64,000 bases of DNA, taken from the NCBI GenBank assembly GCA_001792895.1, contig MARA01000040.1, positions 248,001 through 312,000 on the forward strand. Reading direction: 5' to 3'. This stretch comes from Lentinus brumalis. Taxonomy: Eukaryota; Basidiomycota; Agaricomycetes; Polyporales; Polyporaceae. Under the pieces are notes generated by a model. That model was given only the letters and a program-made list of their open reading frames with translations, was not told the origin of the DNA and did no database searches. Positions 22,011 through 32,547 of the stretch are shown here, one piece after another; position 1 is the stretch's first letter, and each line of letters begins with the position of its first letter. The position numbers and the translations under genes are program-made.

Positions 22011-24019
22011 TCTCGGGCGAGTTGCAGTCCTTTTGGGCGCCAAGTCCCAGTCTGTCACGCGTTGGAAGAGGGACAGGCTCGGAGGTATGAGGAGAGTTAC
22101 AGTCTCGTCGATCGCTCCAGTTGCCAAAATAGGAGCAAAATATGCGTGACATTGCCCGATTGGTAGAGAGTGACAGACGGGCGCTCCGGCCGCTCGCGCC
22201 CCGTGGGAGTGCTCTCAGTTACGCGAGGACTGGAACTCGCACCTGGCGGTCGCCGCTGCCTTTGCGTTCTCGCGGGGTTCGCTGCCAGATTGGCGGGGGG
22301 TGGAAACCCCCTTCCTCCCGGACGAGTCACAGTCCCAGCGCGCCAAGTTACGGTCCTTTTCCATCAGTTACAGTCCTTTGGCGCGCCCTCGCGCGCGCGA
22401 CCTCCCGGGCGCTTAAGGACCCTCCTCTTGTCGTGCGTGGTGCTCAGTCTGGGCTCTCCCTGCTGCTCATGTATGCCATTAAGTAGGAGTTTGCTTATAA
22501 TACATTTTGCCGCTTTTTTTGGATTTCTACGAGCAAAACTGAGCTCAGAACTCGCAGAGCAAGCACCTGCTGCTTTGGGTGGCGGGGGCACGTCACTGTG
22601 TGTCACAAGCCGTCACGACCATCACGCTTACTTCAGCTCACGCTAGGACTGAGATCGTCGGTGGGCCGAACCGTGCTTCTCTCGGGCGAGTTGCAGTCCT
22701 TTTGGGCGCCAAGTCCCAGTCTGTCACGCGTTGGAAGAGGGACAGGCTCGGAGGTATGAGGAGAGTTACAGTCTCGTCGATCGCTCCAGTTGCCAAAATA
22801 GGAGCAAAATATGCGTGACATTGCCCGATTGGTAGAGAGTGACAGACGGGCGCTCCGGCCGCTCGCGCCCCCGTGGGAGTGCTCTCAGTTACGCGAGGAC
22901 TGGAACTCGCACCTGGCGGTCGCCGCTGCCTTTGCGTTCTCGCGGGGTTCGCTGCCAGATTGGCGGGGGGTGGAAACCCCCTTCCTCCCGGACGAGTCAC
23001 AGTCCCAGCGCGCCAAGTTACGGTCCTTTTCCATCAGTTACAGTCCTTTGGCGCGCCCTCGCGCGCGCGACCTCCCGGGCGCTTAAGGACCCTCCTCTTG
23101 TCGTGCGTGGTGCTCAGTCTGGGCTCTCCCTGCTGCTCATGTATGCCATTAAGTAGGAGTTTGCTTATAATACATTTTGCCGCTTTTTTTGGATTTCTAC
23201 GAGCAAAACTGAGCTCAGAACTCGCAGAGCAAGCACCTGCTGCTTTGGGTGGCGGGGGCACGTCACTGTGTGTCACAAGCCGTCACGACCATCACGCTTA
23301 CTTCAGCTCACGCTAGGACTGAGATCGTCGGTGGGCCGAACCGTGCTTCTCTCGGGCGAGTTGCAGTCCTTTTGGGCGCCAAGTCCCAGTCTGTCACGCG
23401 TTGGAAGAGGGACAGGCTCGGAGGTATGAGGAGAGTTACAGTCTCGTCGATCGCTCCAGTTGCCAAAATAGGAGCAAAATATGCGTGACATTGCCCGATT
23501 GGTAGAGAGTGACAGACGGGCGCTCCGGCCGCTCGCGCCCCCGTGGGAGTGCTCTCAGTTACGCGAGGACTGGAACTCGCACCTGGCGGTCGCCGCTGCC
23601 TTTGCGTTCTCGCGGGGTTCGCTGCCAGATTGGCGGGGGGTGGAAACCCCCTTCCTCCCGGACGAGTCACAGTCCCAGCGCGCCAAGTTACGGTCCTTTT
23701 CCATCAGTTACAGTCCTTTGGCGCGCCCTCGCGCGCGCGACCTCCCGGGCGCTTAAGGACCCTCCTCTTGTCGTGCGTGGTGCTCAGTCTGGGCTCTCCC
23801 TGCTGCTCATGTATGCCATTAAGTAGGAGTTTGCTTATAATACATTTTGCCGCTTTTTTTGGATTTCTACGAGCAAAACTGAGCTCAGAACTCGCAGAGC
23901 AAGCACCTGCTGCTTTGGGTGGCGGGGGCACGTCACTGTGTGTCACAAGCCGTCACGACCATCACGCTTACTTCAGCTCACGCTAGGACTGAGATCGTCG
24001 GTGGGCCGAACCGTGCTTC
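22011..24019. repeat. tandem array, three units of about 670 bp
   Basis: Units begin TCTCGGGCGAGTTGCAGTCC at 22011, 22680 and 23350 and end …GGGCCGAACCGTGCT at about 24018. Units 2 and 3 appear identical; unit 1 is one base shorter (a missing C near 22200). Each unit carries several copies of an AGTTACAGTC-like motif in both orientations (AGTTGCAGTCC, AGTCACAGTCC, AGTTACGGTCC). Open frames inside are repeated in all units but have no protein-like features. The array stops exactly where the left inverted repeat of the adjacent element starts. Confidence 0.92.
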
Positions 24020-24038
24020 CTCCGAGATATTCACAGTC
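24020..24038 (+). repeat. left 19 bp inverted repeat
   Basis: CTCCGAGATATTCACAGTC, 17 of 19 positions identical to the reverse complement of 32548-32566. Confidence 0.6.
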
Positions 24039-24060
24039 GCCCCGCGGGCGTTTCCAGTCT

Positions 24061-24080
24061 CGGTTCACGGTCTCGGATTC
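24061..24080 (+). repeat. left subterminal inverted repeat
   Basis: Contains GGTTCACGGTCTCGGATTC, which matches the reverse complement of 32100-32120 (GATTCACAGTCTCGGATTC) except at two positions. Confidence 0.5.
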
Positions 24081-24285
24081 CCACGCCACCCGCGCGCCTC
24101 GGACGTCCTCTCCTCCTCCCTCAGGGGACGCGAGGACCCCAGCCTCCTGCGGAAGCAAACGACCTCTCTCCACCAAATTGTCGCGAGTGCAGACAGGTGC
24201 CGACGCTCGCCGAGTCCGACTTTGAAGCGGCGCTCGCTCCCCTCGCGTCATCGCACGCACGCGCGACTCGGACCGCTCGCGCACT

Positions 24286-24590
24286 CGAGCTCTCGGAATC
24301 AAGTCGCGCGTCGTGCGCATTAAGTGTCCATCATCGAGCACCACAAGGCATGCACATCAAGTCCTATCTTGCGTCCTTGAGCAAGGAAGTCCTTCGTCGC
24401 ACACACGACCTCGCGCTCCTCCTCCCTCCGCCGAGTCCCGAGCTCTCAGAACTGAAGTCGCGCGTCGCGCGTGTTGTGTCCATGGTCGAGCACTACAAGA
24501 TGTGCGCATCAAGCACTATCGTGCCTCATTGAGGATGTCCGGGTCGGGCGTCCGAGGAGTGAAGGGATACCGAGAGCAGATGCGGTGTCA
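24286..24590. repeat. imperfect direct repeat, period about 153
   Basis: Segments starting CGAGCTCTC at 24286 and 24439 share AAGTCGCGCGTCG, GTGTCCAT, TCGAGCAC and CACATCAAG-like stretches. Downstream to 25158 are shorter repeats (GAGGAGTGAAGGGATACCGA at about 24556 and 24712). No gene is seen in 24039-25158. Confidence 0.55.
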
Positions 24591-25158
24591 TAGATGAGAG
24601 AACGGATACTGAGAGCAGATGCAGCGCCGTAGCGCGCGTCGGATGTATCTACTCGCTGAGTCGTCAGCATAAATGGACTCATATCGTCCAATCTAGGAGC
24701 CTGTCAAAGGGGAGGAGTGAAGGGATACCGAGAGCTGATGCAATGACAGAGAACACACCTTTCTGGTGGTGGGGGTGCGGTCTGCCAATAGCGAGACTGC
24801 AGGCTCCCTGCAGTCATCGTTGCGCTGGAAGATGCGCTGGCACTGCGGCACAAAAGTCAAGTGCGTTCCAAGATAATCCGGCATGCATTTCGCGGAACAA
24901 GCCTTGTGGTACTGGTAAGCATGAGTGAGCGACGGGCTGAGGTAGTGTTCGAGGGATGTGTCTCATGAGACGAGAGGTCCTATCAGTGATACTGGGGATT
25001 AGAGAGTGGATGGTAGGGCAAGATGACTATGTAGCGCGAGCCTGAGTGGCCGCGAGAGCATATGAAACACTAATAAGTCGTACGGTAGGTCTACATGAAA
25101 GGTAGCGTCCAATCTAGAAGCTATATACTGATGAGTAATAAGGTATGAACAAACAGGC

Positions 25159-27020
25159 CTACTGGTGTCCGGTGCTCGGAGGAGCACCATGGGAGGTTGG
25201 CGCGCTCGTCGGAATCACGCTCGCCGTCGCGCTCGCTTTCACCGCCCGCATGGCCTCCCACTCCGCCGCAATAATCGGGTTCTCCGCTAGCAGCTTGCGC
25301 CACTGCTCGCTGATCAAATGGTCCTTCTGGTACGGAACCATGCTTCGACCCCTCTTGCTCATGAACACACGTTGTGCGTCCTCGCGGGTCAGGTTGCCTC
25401 CGAAATACTCCCTGGCAGCCTGCACATCCTCGGCATGTGTAGTATTGCGACTGGCCTTGAGCCGTTTGAGAATCTTGCTATACTGGAGCTTGCGGCCATC
25501 TTCACTGGTGTATCTGGCCCAGAACGCCTCTTCGGATCCGAGGCGTTCTTTCTCCTGGACGATATACTGGGCGAAGAGCATGTGGTGACCGTGGGTATGG
25601 ACACGTCGCGCGTGAGTACTTACCTTCCAGTTCCCATATTCGACCTTCAACGACTCCCATGTGTCGTCCTTCACGGTGGTGCCATCCTTGCGTTGCCGTG
25701 GAGCACGTCTCTGGTAGATCGCCGGCCAATACTTCAATGGAATAGCATGCCCCTCTATGGAGAGAAGCTCGCCGTCGTCCCACTCTTTGAAGAGAGCCGT
25801 GAGGTTCTGCGAGAAGTGGCGCCTTGGGGGATCAGGTATCGAGTTCTTGTCGAAGGTGAGTTTCTCGTGCCCAATCATGACCGTGACTTTGTTTTGGGAA
25901 CATGTCACGGTTCCTGTGGCTTGAACGGCTGCAGATGGACTGTGACGATCAAGGCTGAGACACTCAGAAGGAGCGTCGAGAGCTCCTAGCTGTGCAGACA
26001 GGCTGTCGACAGACTGCGCTGGCGCGTGCATGGAGATAGAGGACCGCAACGGCCCGCTGGAGGATACTGAGAGCCTTGGCGAGTGCTGTGCCGATGGTAG
26101 GGACTCTATCTTGTCTTGCAGCATCCGGTTGAGGCGCTCAAAGCGGCGCATGTTACGGCGCAACTCCGAAGTCAAGCCGGACTAAGTGCAAGTAGTGTTC
26201 ACGGTCAGTTCAGTTGAAGGACTCAGCTACCAGGGCAAGGACGTACTACCGGCAGCCGCAACTCGGGCAAGCAGTCGCTTGTCATGTCAACATCCTCCTC
26301 TTCGACGACTTCGCTGGTGTGTTCAAGCCGGGATGACACCGACTTAGCTCCAGCCCGCTCGGACGAGGATGAGCTGTAAGTACGGAGTACATCTTCGGTC
26401 TGTGAAGGTTTGAGCTCATAGCGTGTGAAGTAAACTTTGGAAAACACCGCACCCATTCGTCGAGATGAGCAAGCTGAAATTCCGTCATTGGGACAGCAAC
26501 CGGCCTGTCAGTCCCGGATCGTTTGCTCGCATAGCCAGCCGGCTGTGGGTTGCGCTCCGGAAACAGAACCGCGACACGCTTGGCGGAATGCACCAGTGCC
26601 CGAGCACCCGTCGCATCCCCACGTTTGCGCTTCTGTGCTGGCTGGAAGAGGCTAACAGTGCGCGAGTGTCGAGCGATACATTACGACCCCGTGCTTAGAC
26701 ATGGCTGACTGGTGCACTCACCGCTTCCATTCTGGTACGTTGTCCGCAAACTTGACAAGCCTTGCAACTAACTCCTCCTTGTTCCCAGTAGCCTCTAGTC
26801 CATAGCTCAACAGGCGGGCTTTCAAGTCTCTGGCTGTGACCTTGGTCGTTCTGCTCCGCAGATGTAGCGGTAAGTGATTGTAAGAATTCAAGATAGGGGA
26901 TGACGCGACTCACACTTTGAATGCCTCGGTTTCGTAGTTGCTGTCATCAGTTATCGTTTGTCCGATGCAGGGAAGGATGAGGGAAATGGGTGGCTTCCGA
27001 GGTGGTTTACTAGTCGACAT
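25159..27020 (-). CDS. SAP-domain protein of the mobile element
   Basis: Six exons: 27020-26914, 26850-26722, 26651-26436, 26373-26247, 26181-25624 and 25566-25159, giving 514 aa starting MSTSKPPRKPPISLILPCIG. Residues about 40-75 (ARDLKARLLSYGLEATGNKE, then LVARLVKFADN) form a SAP motif, a helix-extended-helix DNA-binding unit named for SAF-A/B, Acinus and PIAS. After it come a basic stretch (QKRKRG), an acidic linker (EVVEEEDVDM), a short predicted coiled coil (RRNMRRFERLNRMLQDKIES) and a conserved-looking C-terminal part with IPLKYWPAIY and FWARYT. The intron at 25567-25623 has a perfect GTAAGT donor but is 57 nt without an in-frame stop, so retention would only insert 19 residues. It probably binds element DNA or chromatin. 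It is transcribed away from the recombinase gene, the two ATGs being 223 bp apart. Confidence 0.75.
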
Positions 27021-27243
27021 GTAGCGTAGTATGGGATTACGAGCATGCGCGGACTCGGGTATGCTTTAAGTCGGCTACAAACTCTTATAGGAGTCAACAC
27101 GGATAGATTCCGATCACAACTCGAACTTAGACATTCCGTCCCGCTCGGCCTACTACGTACTACTTAATCAAGGAGGCGCTCTGCCGTCCACCTGCTCGCT
27201 TGCTCACGCTCACTCGACTCGCTTCTGCGTCCATCCCATCGCC
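27021..27243. promoter_or_regulatory. bidirectional promoter region, SAP gene / recombinase gene
   Basis: 223 bp between two divergent start codons. No obvious TATAAA box. The arrangement suggests joint expression. Confidence 0.5.
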
Positions 27244-29075
27244 ATGCCCGACTCTGATCCTCCCCCAAGAGTCAACTCTCTGAACTCAGAATACTACCGA
27301 GGTGCTTTCCGCTATCTGGATAATGCCAGCAAAGAAGTCAGCATGGACGCTGTGGGCGACGACCAGGAGGAGGAGTCGGAGTCTTTCGATGCAGCTGTCG
27401 AGACAGATACCAAACTGGGATCGGACGTGGTCGACGCACGACTTGCCCGTTCCGCAGAGACAGCGGATATGGCGACGGAGGCCTCTCCTGTACCAATGAA
27501 GGCCAACGTGTTGGTACAGCAGCATGCTGCCCAACATACCAAGCTCCACGCAAACCTGAAAGCTGCTTCGCAGAATATCATTACAACAAATACACTGAAG
27601 GAGTACACCCGGTAAGTTTCTAACTTGTGGCACATATTGCGCTATACTAACACGACCACCGCGGCAGCCTGTGGAAGCAGTTTGTTGACTTCTGTACCGA
27701 CGAAGGGTTCATCTCCGAAGAGGAGCAGCTTCAGGAAACCGGCCGTTACCGCCATCTCCCTGCTGATCTCCCAGCATGGGTCTCGATGTGGATCATGAAC
27801 AAGTAAGTGTTCACGCAAGTACTGTCTCATTTCCTGGCGGCCGCTCACTCAAAGCCTGCTCAGATGCGATGATCTTGACATCCATACTGGAGAGCCTAAG
27901 GACCTCAGCAATGGTTCAAGAGCTACGTACAACACAGGCCAGAAGATGCGCGCTGCAATGACCCACAAGTATGGCCGCGACTTCGGTCTGGGCACCCAAA
28001 TCTGGCTTGAAGATCCCTTGTCCCCCGGTCACTTCCGGGGTAATCCATCCTTGTCCACTACTGTCTCTCAGTACATGATCAGCCTCCGGCGTCGGAAGGT
28101 GATACATCTTCACTGGTCAGCGACTTGTGACTCACTTTTTTGACTTTCAGGTGCATGCCGGTGAGGTCGTGACGAGCGCAAGAGCCATTGACGAAGCGAC
28201 ACTCAAGAAGGTGTGGACTTTCAATGAGAGCTTCCCGATTGTCTCTACGAAGGTCGTATCGAAGCAGTTCAAGGAGGAGAATCCGGAGTACTGGGGTGGG
28301 CGGAACCTTCGCACGATGGAGTACAGCCTGCAGGTCAACTCGTTCCTCTGTCTTCTCCGGTACGATGAGGCACTGCATATCCGGTGGGACCATATCACGG
28401 TTGAGAAGCTGGGTGAGAACAAGTACCGCATGCGTCTCGAGCTTCCGTTCCGGAAGACACATCAGAATGGCGGTCAGTGTGCCTGTTGTACACTCACATA
28501 TCGTATAATCATGCTGACTACACTTTCTGGGCTTCAGGTTGCGCGCCGTTCGTGCTCTATAACAACCTCGACAAGCCTCATATGTGCCCGGTCCGCGCCT
28601 TCGCCAAGTGGTCTGAGACTTGCAAGCAGCTCAATATTCCCCATGAGGGATACGTCTATCGGAAGCGGGTCGGCTTCGATGGTCTCAGTGCAGACCCGGA
28701 GGCCGTCATGGTACGACTCTTTCCGTCTCTTTTGGTGCCAAACTTTGACTGACCTCATCTGCTTAGTCGACCGAGGTCTTCCTAGAGTGCTTCCGCAACA
28801 ATCTCCTCGACGTCGGCATTGATCCACGCCCGTATGGGACGCACTCATTCCGTCGTGGTGGATGTCAGTACCTTTCCATGACGCTGAGGTGGCCGCTCCG
28901 CACCATCTGCTCATGGGGTGGATGGTCAGAGAACTTCGACAATCAGACAACCATATTCAAGTATCTTCTTTCTTGGAACGACAACCCCACGATGTCGCGA
29001 GAGGACTTCTTTAACCCGGACCGCCCTGGAGTGGACCCATGCACTGCATGTGGTCGTACCTGTCTATGCGCTTGA
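27244..29075 (+). CDS. Crypton-like tyrosine recombinase
   Basis: Six exons: 27244-27611, 27668-27802, 27864-28098, 28151-28472, 28538-28710 and 28767-29075, giving 513 aa. The N-terminus is acidic and Ser-rich, followed by a core-binding-like helical part (LKEYTRLWKQFVDFCTDEG). The catalytic region has the pattern of phage-integrase-fold tyrosine recombinases. The box I candidate is Arg316 in FLCLLRYDEALHIRWDHI. The HxxR box is HSFRRGG (His437, Arg440), followed by WGGW at about 460 and the candidate nucleophile Tyr477 in IFKYLLSW. The end FFNPDRP…PCTACGRTCLCA is Cys-rich. All frames are open and all residues present, so the enzyme may be active. Such enzymes cut and rejoin DNA through a 3'-phosphotyrosine link. 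Proteins with this HSFRRGG signature occur in basidiomycete mobile elements. Confidence 0.85.
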
Positions 29076-29156
29076 GATCGAGGCAAAGTCGCACCGTGTT
29101 GTCCCTTGTGTACATATAGCACTGTATTGTACATGTTTCCGTGTCTTGTCATTCTG

Positions 29157-29550
29157 AGCAATCAATGCCCCACCCTCAGCAAGCCTCGCGACCAGACGTC
29201 CGGTTCGGCGCTTATATCGGCGCCGCAATCCTATGCTCATGCGGTTTGCTTGTTTGTGGTGTATGATCACCATAAAGCTGAGCCAAAATAATCTCAAGTG
29301 GCTGCCTAAGATGTTCACAATTGGTCTAGGTGCTTGGCATATCTTAGCAATTAATGCCCCACCCTGGGCAAGCCTCGCGACAAGACGTCCGTTTCGGCGC
29401 TTATTCCGGCGCCGCAATCCTATGCTCATGCGCTTTGCTGGTTTGTGCTGCTAAATGGCCATAAAGTTGGACTTAAAGTACCCAAGGAGGTTGCCTAAGA
29501 TGTACAATTTGAGCTTAGGTACTCGGAATTTCTTAGCAATTAATGCCCCA
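29157..29550. repeat. imperfect tandem repeat, period 189, just over two units
   Basis: AGCAAT(C/T)AATGCCCCA starts at 29157, 29346 and 29535. Units 1 and 2 share AAGCCTCGCGACCAGACGTCC-type sequence, the near-palindrome GGCGCTTATATCGGCGCC and TGCCTAAGATGTTCACAATT-type sequence. It lies between the convergent recombinase and nuclease genes. The rest of 29076-29749 holds no gene. Confidence 0.8.
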
Positions 29551-29749
29551 GGCAGAATGGACCTTGCAGTCTGACAGTCGCTTGCGCGCTTGGTTGGATG
29601 ATTGGTATAAATTCCGGATTTGGCAATTGAAGCGCCCAGATGTCCAGAAATGCGCACCAAGGTTGAGATCCATATTGCTACAATAGCTTACTACTACAAT
29701 ACAACAATGATACCACTACACAATCAGGATAGTACATACAGTACATCAA

Positions 29750-31864
29750 TCAGTCAAGAGTCAAGTCGATGATATAATCGTCCATAGGGAGGGCGAGTGT
29801 GAGAGCCTGTGCGCCCTCATCATTACTGTCATCTGTCAGATCGATCATGCCTGATGGGGAGGGTGAACGCGAGTGCGAGGGCGATGACGAAGGACTGCGC
29901 AGCAGCGCTGACAACACAGGGCCAAGTCGAGCTGTCACTGAAGCTGGCGAGAACCGAGAATGATATTCAGCTTGCAGCGCACTTGAGGACGACTGTGCCG
30001 CAGATGATGACGTCGAAGCGAGCGGTGCCTGTGTGCGCTTCTGCCGCTTGGAAGATGCAATGCGAGGTTTGTACGGGTGCGCGCAGGCGGCGGTGCCCTT
30101 TCCCTTCGGAGCCATGCGTGTGCGCGGCCCAGCTGCCTTGCGTGCGCGCGACCCAGAAGACGCCGATGATGAGGTGGTGTGGTCACTGGGCAGCAGAATT
30201 TGCGGTACCCAAAGGGATAACTTGAGAGTCTTCTCGTGAGCGCTGTTGATCGCGCGACTGCTGCCGAACGTTGCTCGGAAGAGCGGCTCGAGCCTGAGGG
30301 TGAGCTGACGCTCTGGACATCCGATAATGTTCCTGGTTTTCTTCCATTCGATAGTCGTCATCAGAACATCAGTTTCCTGCAACAGAGACGGCGTCAGCGC
30401 AGTTCAAGTAAGATGAACATATTGTACGACTTACTGCGAGGGGGATTCCATGCCCGGGAAATAGCACGTTGAGTTGTTGGATCGCGAAAATGCGCAGGAT
30501 CACGCCAGGCCACACCAGGTTGTGGAAGCGTGAGTCGAGTGTCGAATTGTCCCTGAGTCGAGTGTCGAATTGTCCCAGTAGAAGTGACGCTCGCACAGAG
30601 AGCGAAGTTGGTCAAGATCGAAGCGCATCGCTCGCCCGAAATCTGTATCGAGCGGGACACCGTCAGGCGGGTGGGTAAGAGGTCGCGCGTAAGCCCGGAC
30701 AATGGCCATGTCTGGGAAGTCGCCTGGAAGCTGTTGTGCGACCTTGACGGAGCGCCGTCCAATGAACCCGGAGGGATCATCTTGTAAGCACAGCTGGAGA
30801 CGGAGCCTCCATACAGAGAGTGCCATGCTGAGACTTGCATCGTCGACGGAGTCCGTGACGCAGGCTAGGAGACTATCGCCAAGCCCATAGCGAGCAAGGC
30901 CGTGCGCCGTGCGAATACCACAACCATTCAGACCCTGCAGCACAAGACGGTCAGCAGACGGTGTGAAACAGATGAGGATCATACATACGGCATCATAATC
31001 CCCACCGGCAAGCACAGCCAGCAAGAGAACGCCGCCGCGCGTGAGCTTGACTGCAGGATCATCTCGAGAAGCTGACGCGCGATACACGCTGACGTCATGC
31101 TTGTCTGTCTTGCGCGACGCGCTGTGGGGAGTGTAAGTACTGGTTTGGGAACACGGCAAGGGAGCAGGGGAGATGACATACTTGCGAATGACAACCTCAG
31201 CACCAAACATGAAGGTGTCGCCATCATCCGACATGACGGCGTCGATGAGGCCGGCTTGATTCATCATAGCCAGCTCAGCCTCTGCTTCAGCGGGTGCCTG
31301 CAAGAGCATGAGTATCACGATGACAGAAATGAATATGGTGAAAGACGTACATCGATCCATTCAAATCCAAATGCGTGAACCAGTTCCTTCATCTTGCCAG
31401 TCAAGAAATGCGGCTTACTGCTGACTGCAACACCCCTCTTGAAGTTGGGACGGCCAGCCCCATCAGCGACGAAGACGGCGGCGATTGGCTTGGTGAACAA
31501 GTTGGCGAGCTTGTAAAACAATGTTCGCAGCTCCGGGCTAGCCCCAGCCTGTGCGTGCGCATACTGGAATGGCGGAGCGCATTGCCTCAGCCAGAGGCTG
31601 AAGAAGATATGTCAGTATTATTCAGGGTACCCAGCAGAATTGAGCACAGGTACCTCGCATCGACACCAACGCGTTGAAGGTGACGCGGGTTAGGAGAGAT
31701 GCTCTGAACAGCGAGCGCAGTTAAATCATGACGCTCTTCGACCGGAGCAAGTAACTGACCCATCGAATAGTCAGCCAAAAGAGGAGAGGGAAGAGGGAAG
31801 AGGGAGAGCAACGACGACTGATGATATTCGTCGTACGTACCTTCCATAAGCCCGGAATTCCCAT
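29750..31864 (-). pseudogene. Rad2/XPG-family nuclease gene, frameshifted by a 23 bp duplication
   Basis: Exons: 31864-31841, 31754-31654, 31597-31351, 31297-30989, 30934-30435 and 30376-29750. The protein starts MGIPGLWK, the XPG-N signature. It continues RVGVDASLWL, AVFVADGAGRP, the XPG-I box APAEAEAELAMMNQAGLIDA followed by VMSDDGD, and GGDYDAGLNGCGIRTAHGL, the helix-hairpin part. The acidic active-site residues are therefore present. At about residue 346 a 23 bp tandem duplication (30531-30576) shifts the frame and ends the protein at about 371 aa. Ignoring one unit restores ERHFYWDNSTLDSRFHNLVW and about 250 further residues, ending in two IDLT motifs (MIDLTDDSNDE and YIIDLTLD). Members cut branched or flap DNA. 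A possible intron at 31180 has no acceptor in phase, so that stretch is read through here. The truncated protein may keep its nuclease core. Confidence 0.75.
30531..30576. repeat. 23 bp tandem duplication inside the nuclease gene
   Basis: Two perfect adjacent 23 bp copies (plus strand, each TGAGTCGAGTG…TTGTCCC). The length is not a multiple of three, so the duplication causes the frameshift. Confidence 0.95.
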
Positions 31865-32547
31865 GATCTCCGCGCTGGCAGCGTCACAGCGATGAGTTGC
31901 GTGAAAGGACAGCGGGCGTGCGTGATGGGCAGCCTGAGTGTGTAACTGGCCGACTGCGGGGACAGCGTTGAGGAGGAGGTGACATCGAAGAGAGCGGGAG
32001 CGTACGACATATAGGTGCCAGCGACGGACACAGGAGGCGGCAGCGGGAGCATGCGGGCCATACCGGAGGGCGGGAGGTTTGAGCATTGCCGAAGAGCGTG
32101 AATCCGAGACTGTGAATCTCTCGAGGAGACTAGAGGAGAGGGCGGGATTTGGTGGGAGGTGGGCCTGCGGCGCCCACCAGCGAAACCCCCTTCGTGGCGG
32201 GATATTCACAGTTGCGCGTGGGAGATTCACGATTTGTGCGCGTCTGGGCGGCGCGCAGCGGCAGGGCTCGCTTGTGAGTTCTCCGAGCCTCCCATCAACT
32301 TGCTCGTCGTGCTGGCACCCTCACCTTGCTTGTCGCTCTCCCTCTGCTCTCCCAACATTCTCCGTTGCCTTTCTGGGATACACACGACACGCCTCCGACT
32401 CTGCACTCCGCCATAGGAGGACCTCGATCGGCGGAATATCCATTCCAATCCCCTCCCGCCCGCACCTCGGGGGCCACGGGCGCGTCCGCCCACGCGGAGC
32501 TGCCACGCTCGACCAAACACTTAGGTAAGTCCGCGTCTACGGGACGT
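31865..32547. other. right subterminal region of the element
   Basis: 5' side of the nuclease gene up to the right inverted repeat. It contains CACAGT motifs: GAGACTGTGAATCTC at 32106-32120, GATATTCACAGTTGCGCG at about 32201 and GAGATTCACGATTTG at about 32222. No further gene is seen. Confidence 0.5.
32100..32120 (-). repeat. right subterminal inverted repeat
   Basis: Minus strand GAGATTCACAGTCTCGGATT; pairs with 24061-24080. Confidence 0.5.

Noticed and set aside
22142..23986. Repeated ORFs of 80-158 codons in the tandem array
   Set aside because: They recur only because the 670 bp unit recurs; start/stop context and composition are not protein-like and one is altered by the single-base difference in unit 1.
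22011..24019. CRISPR array
   Set aside because: Units of 670 bp without spacers in eukaryotic DNA; a simple tandem duplication.
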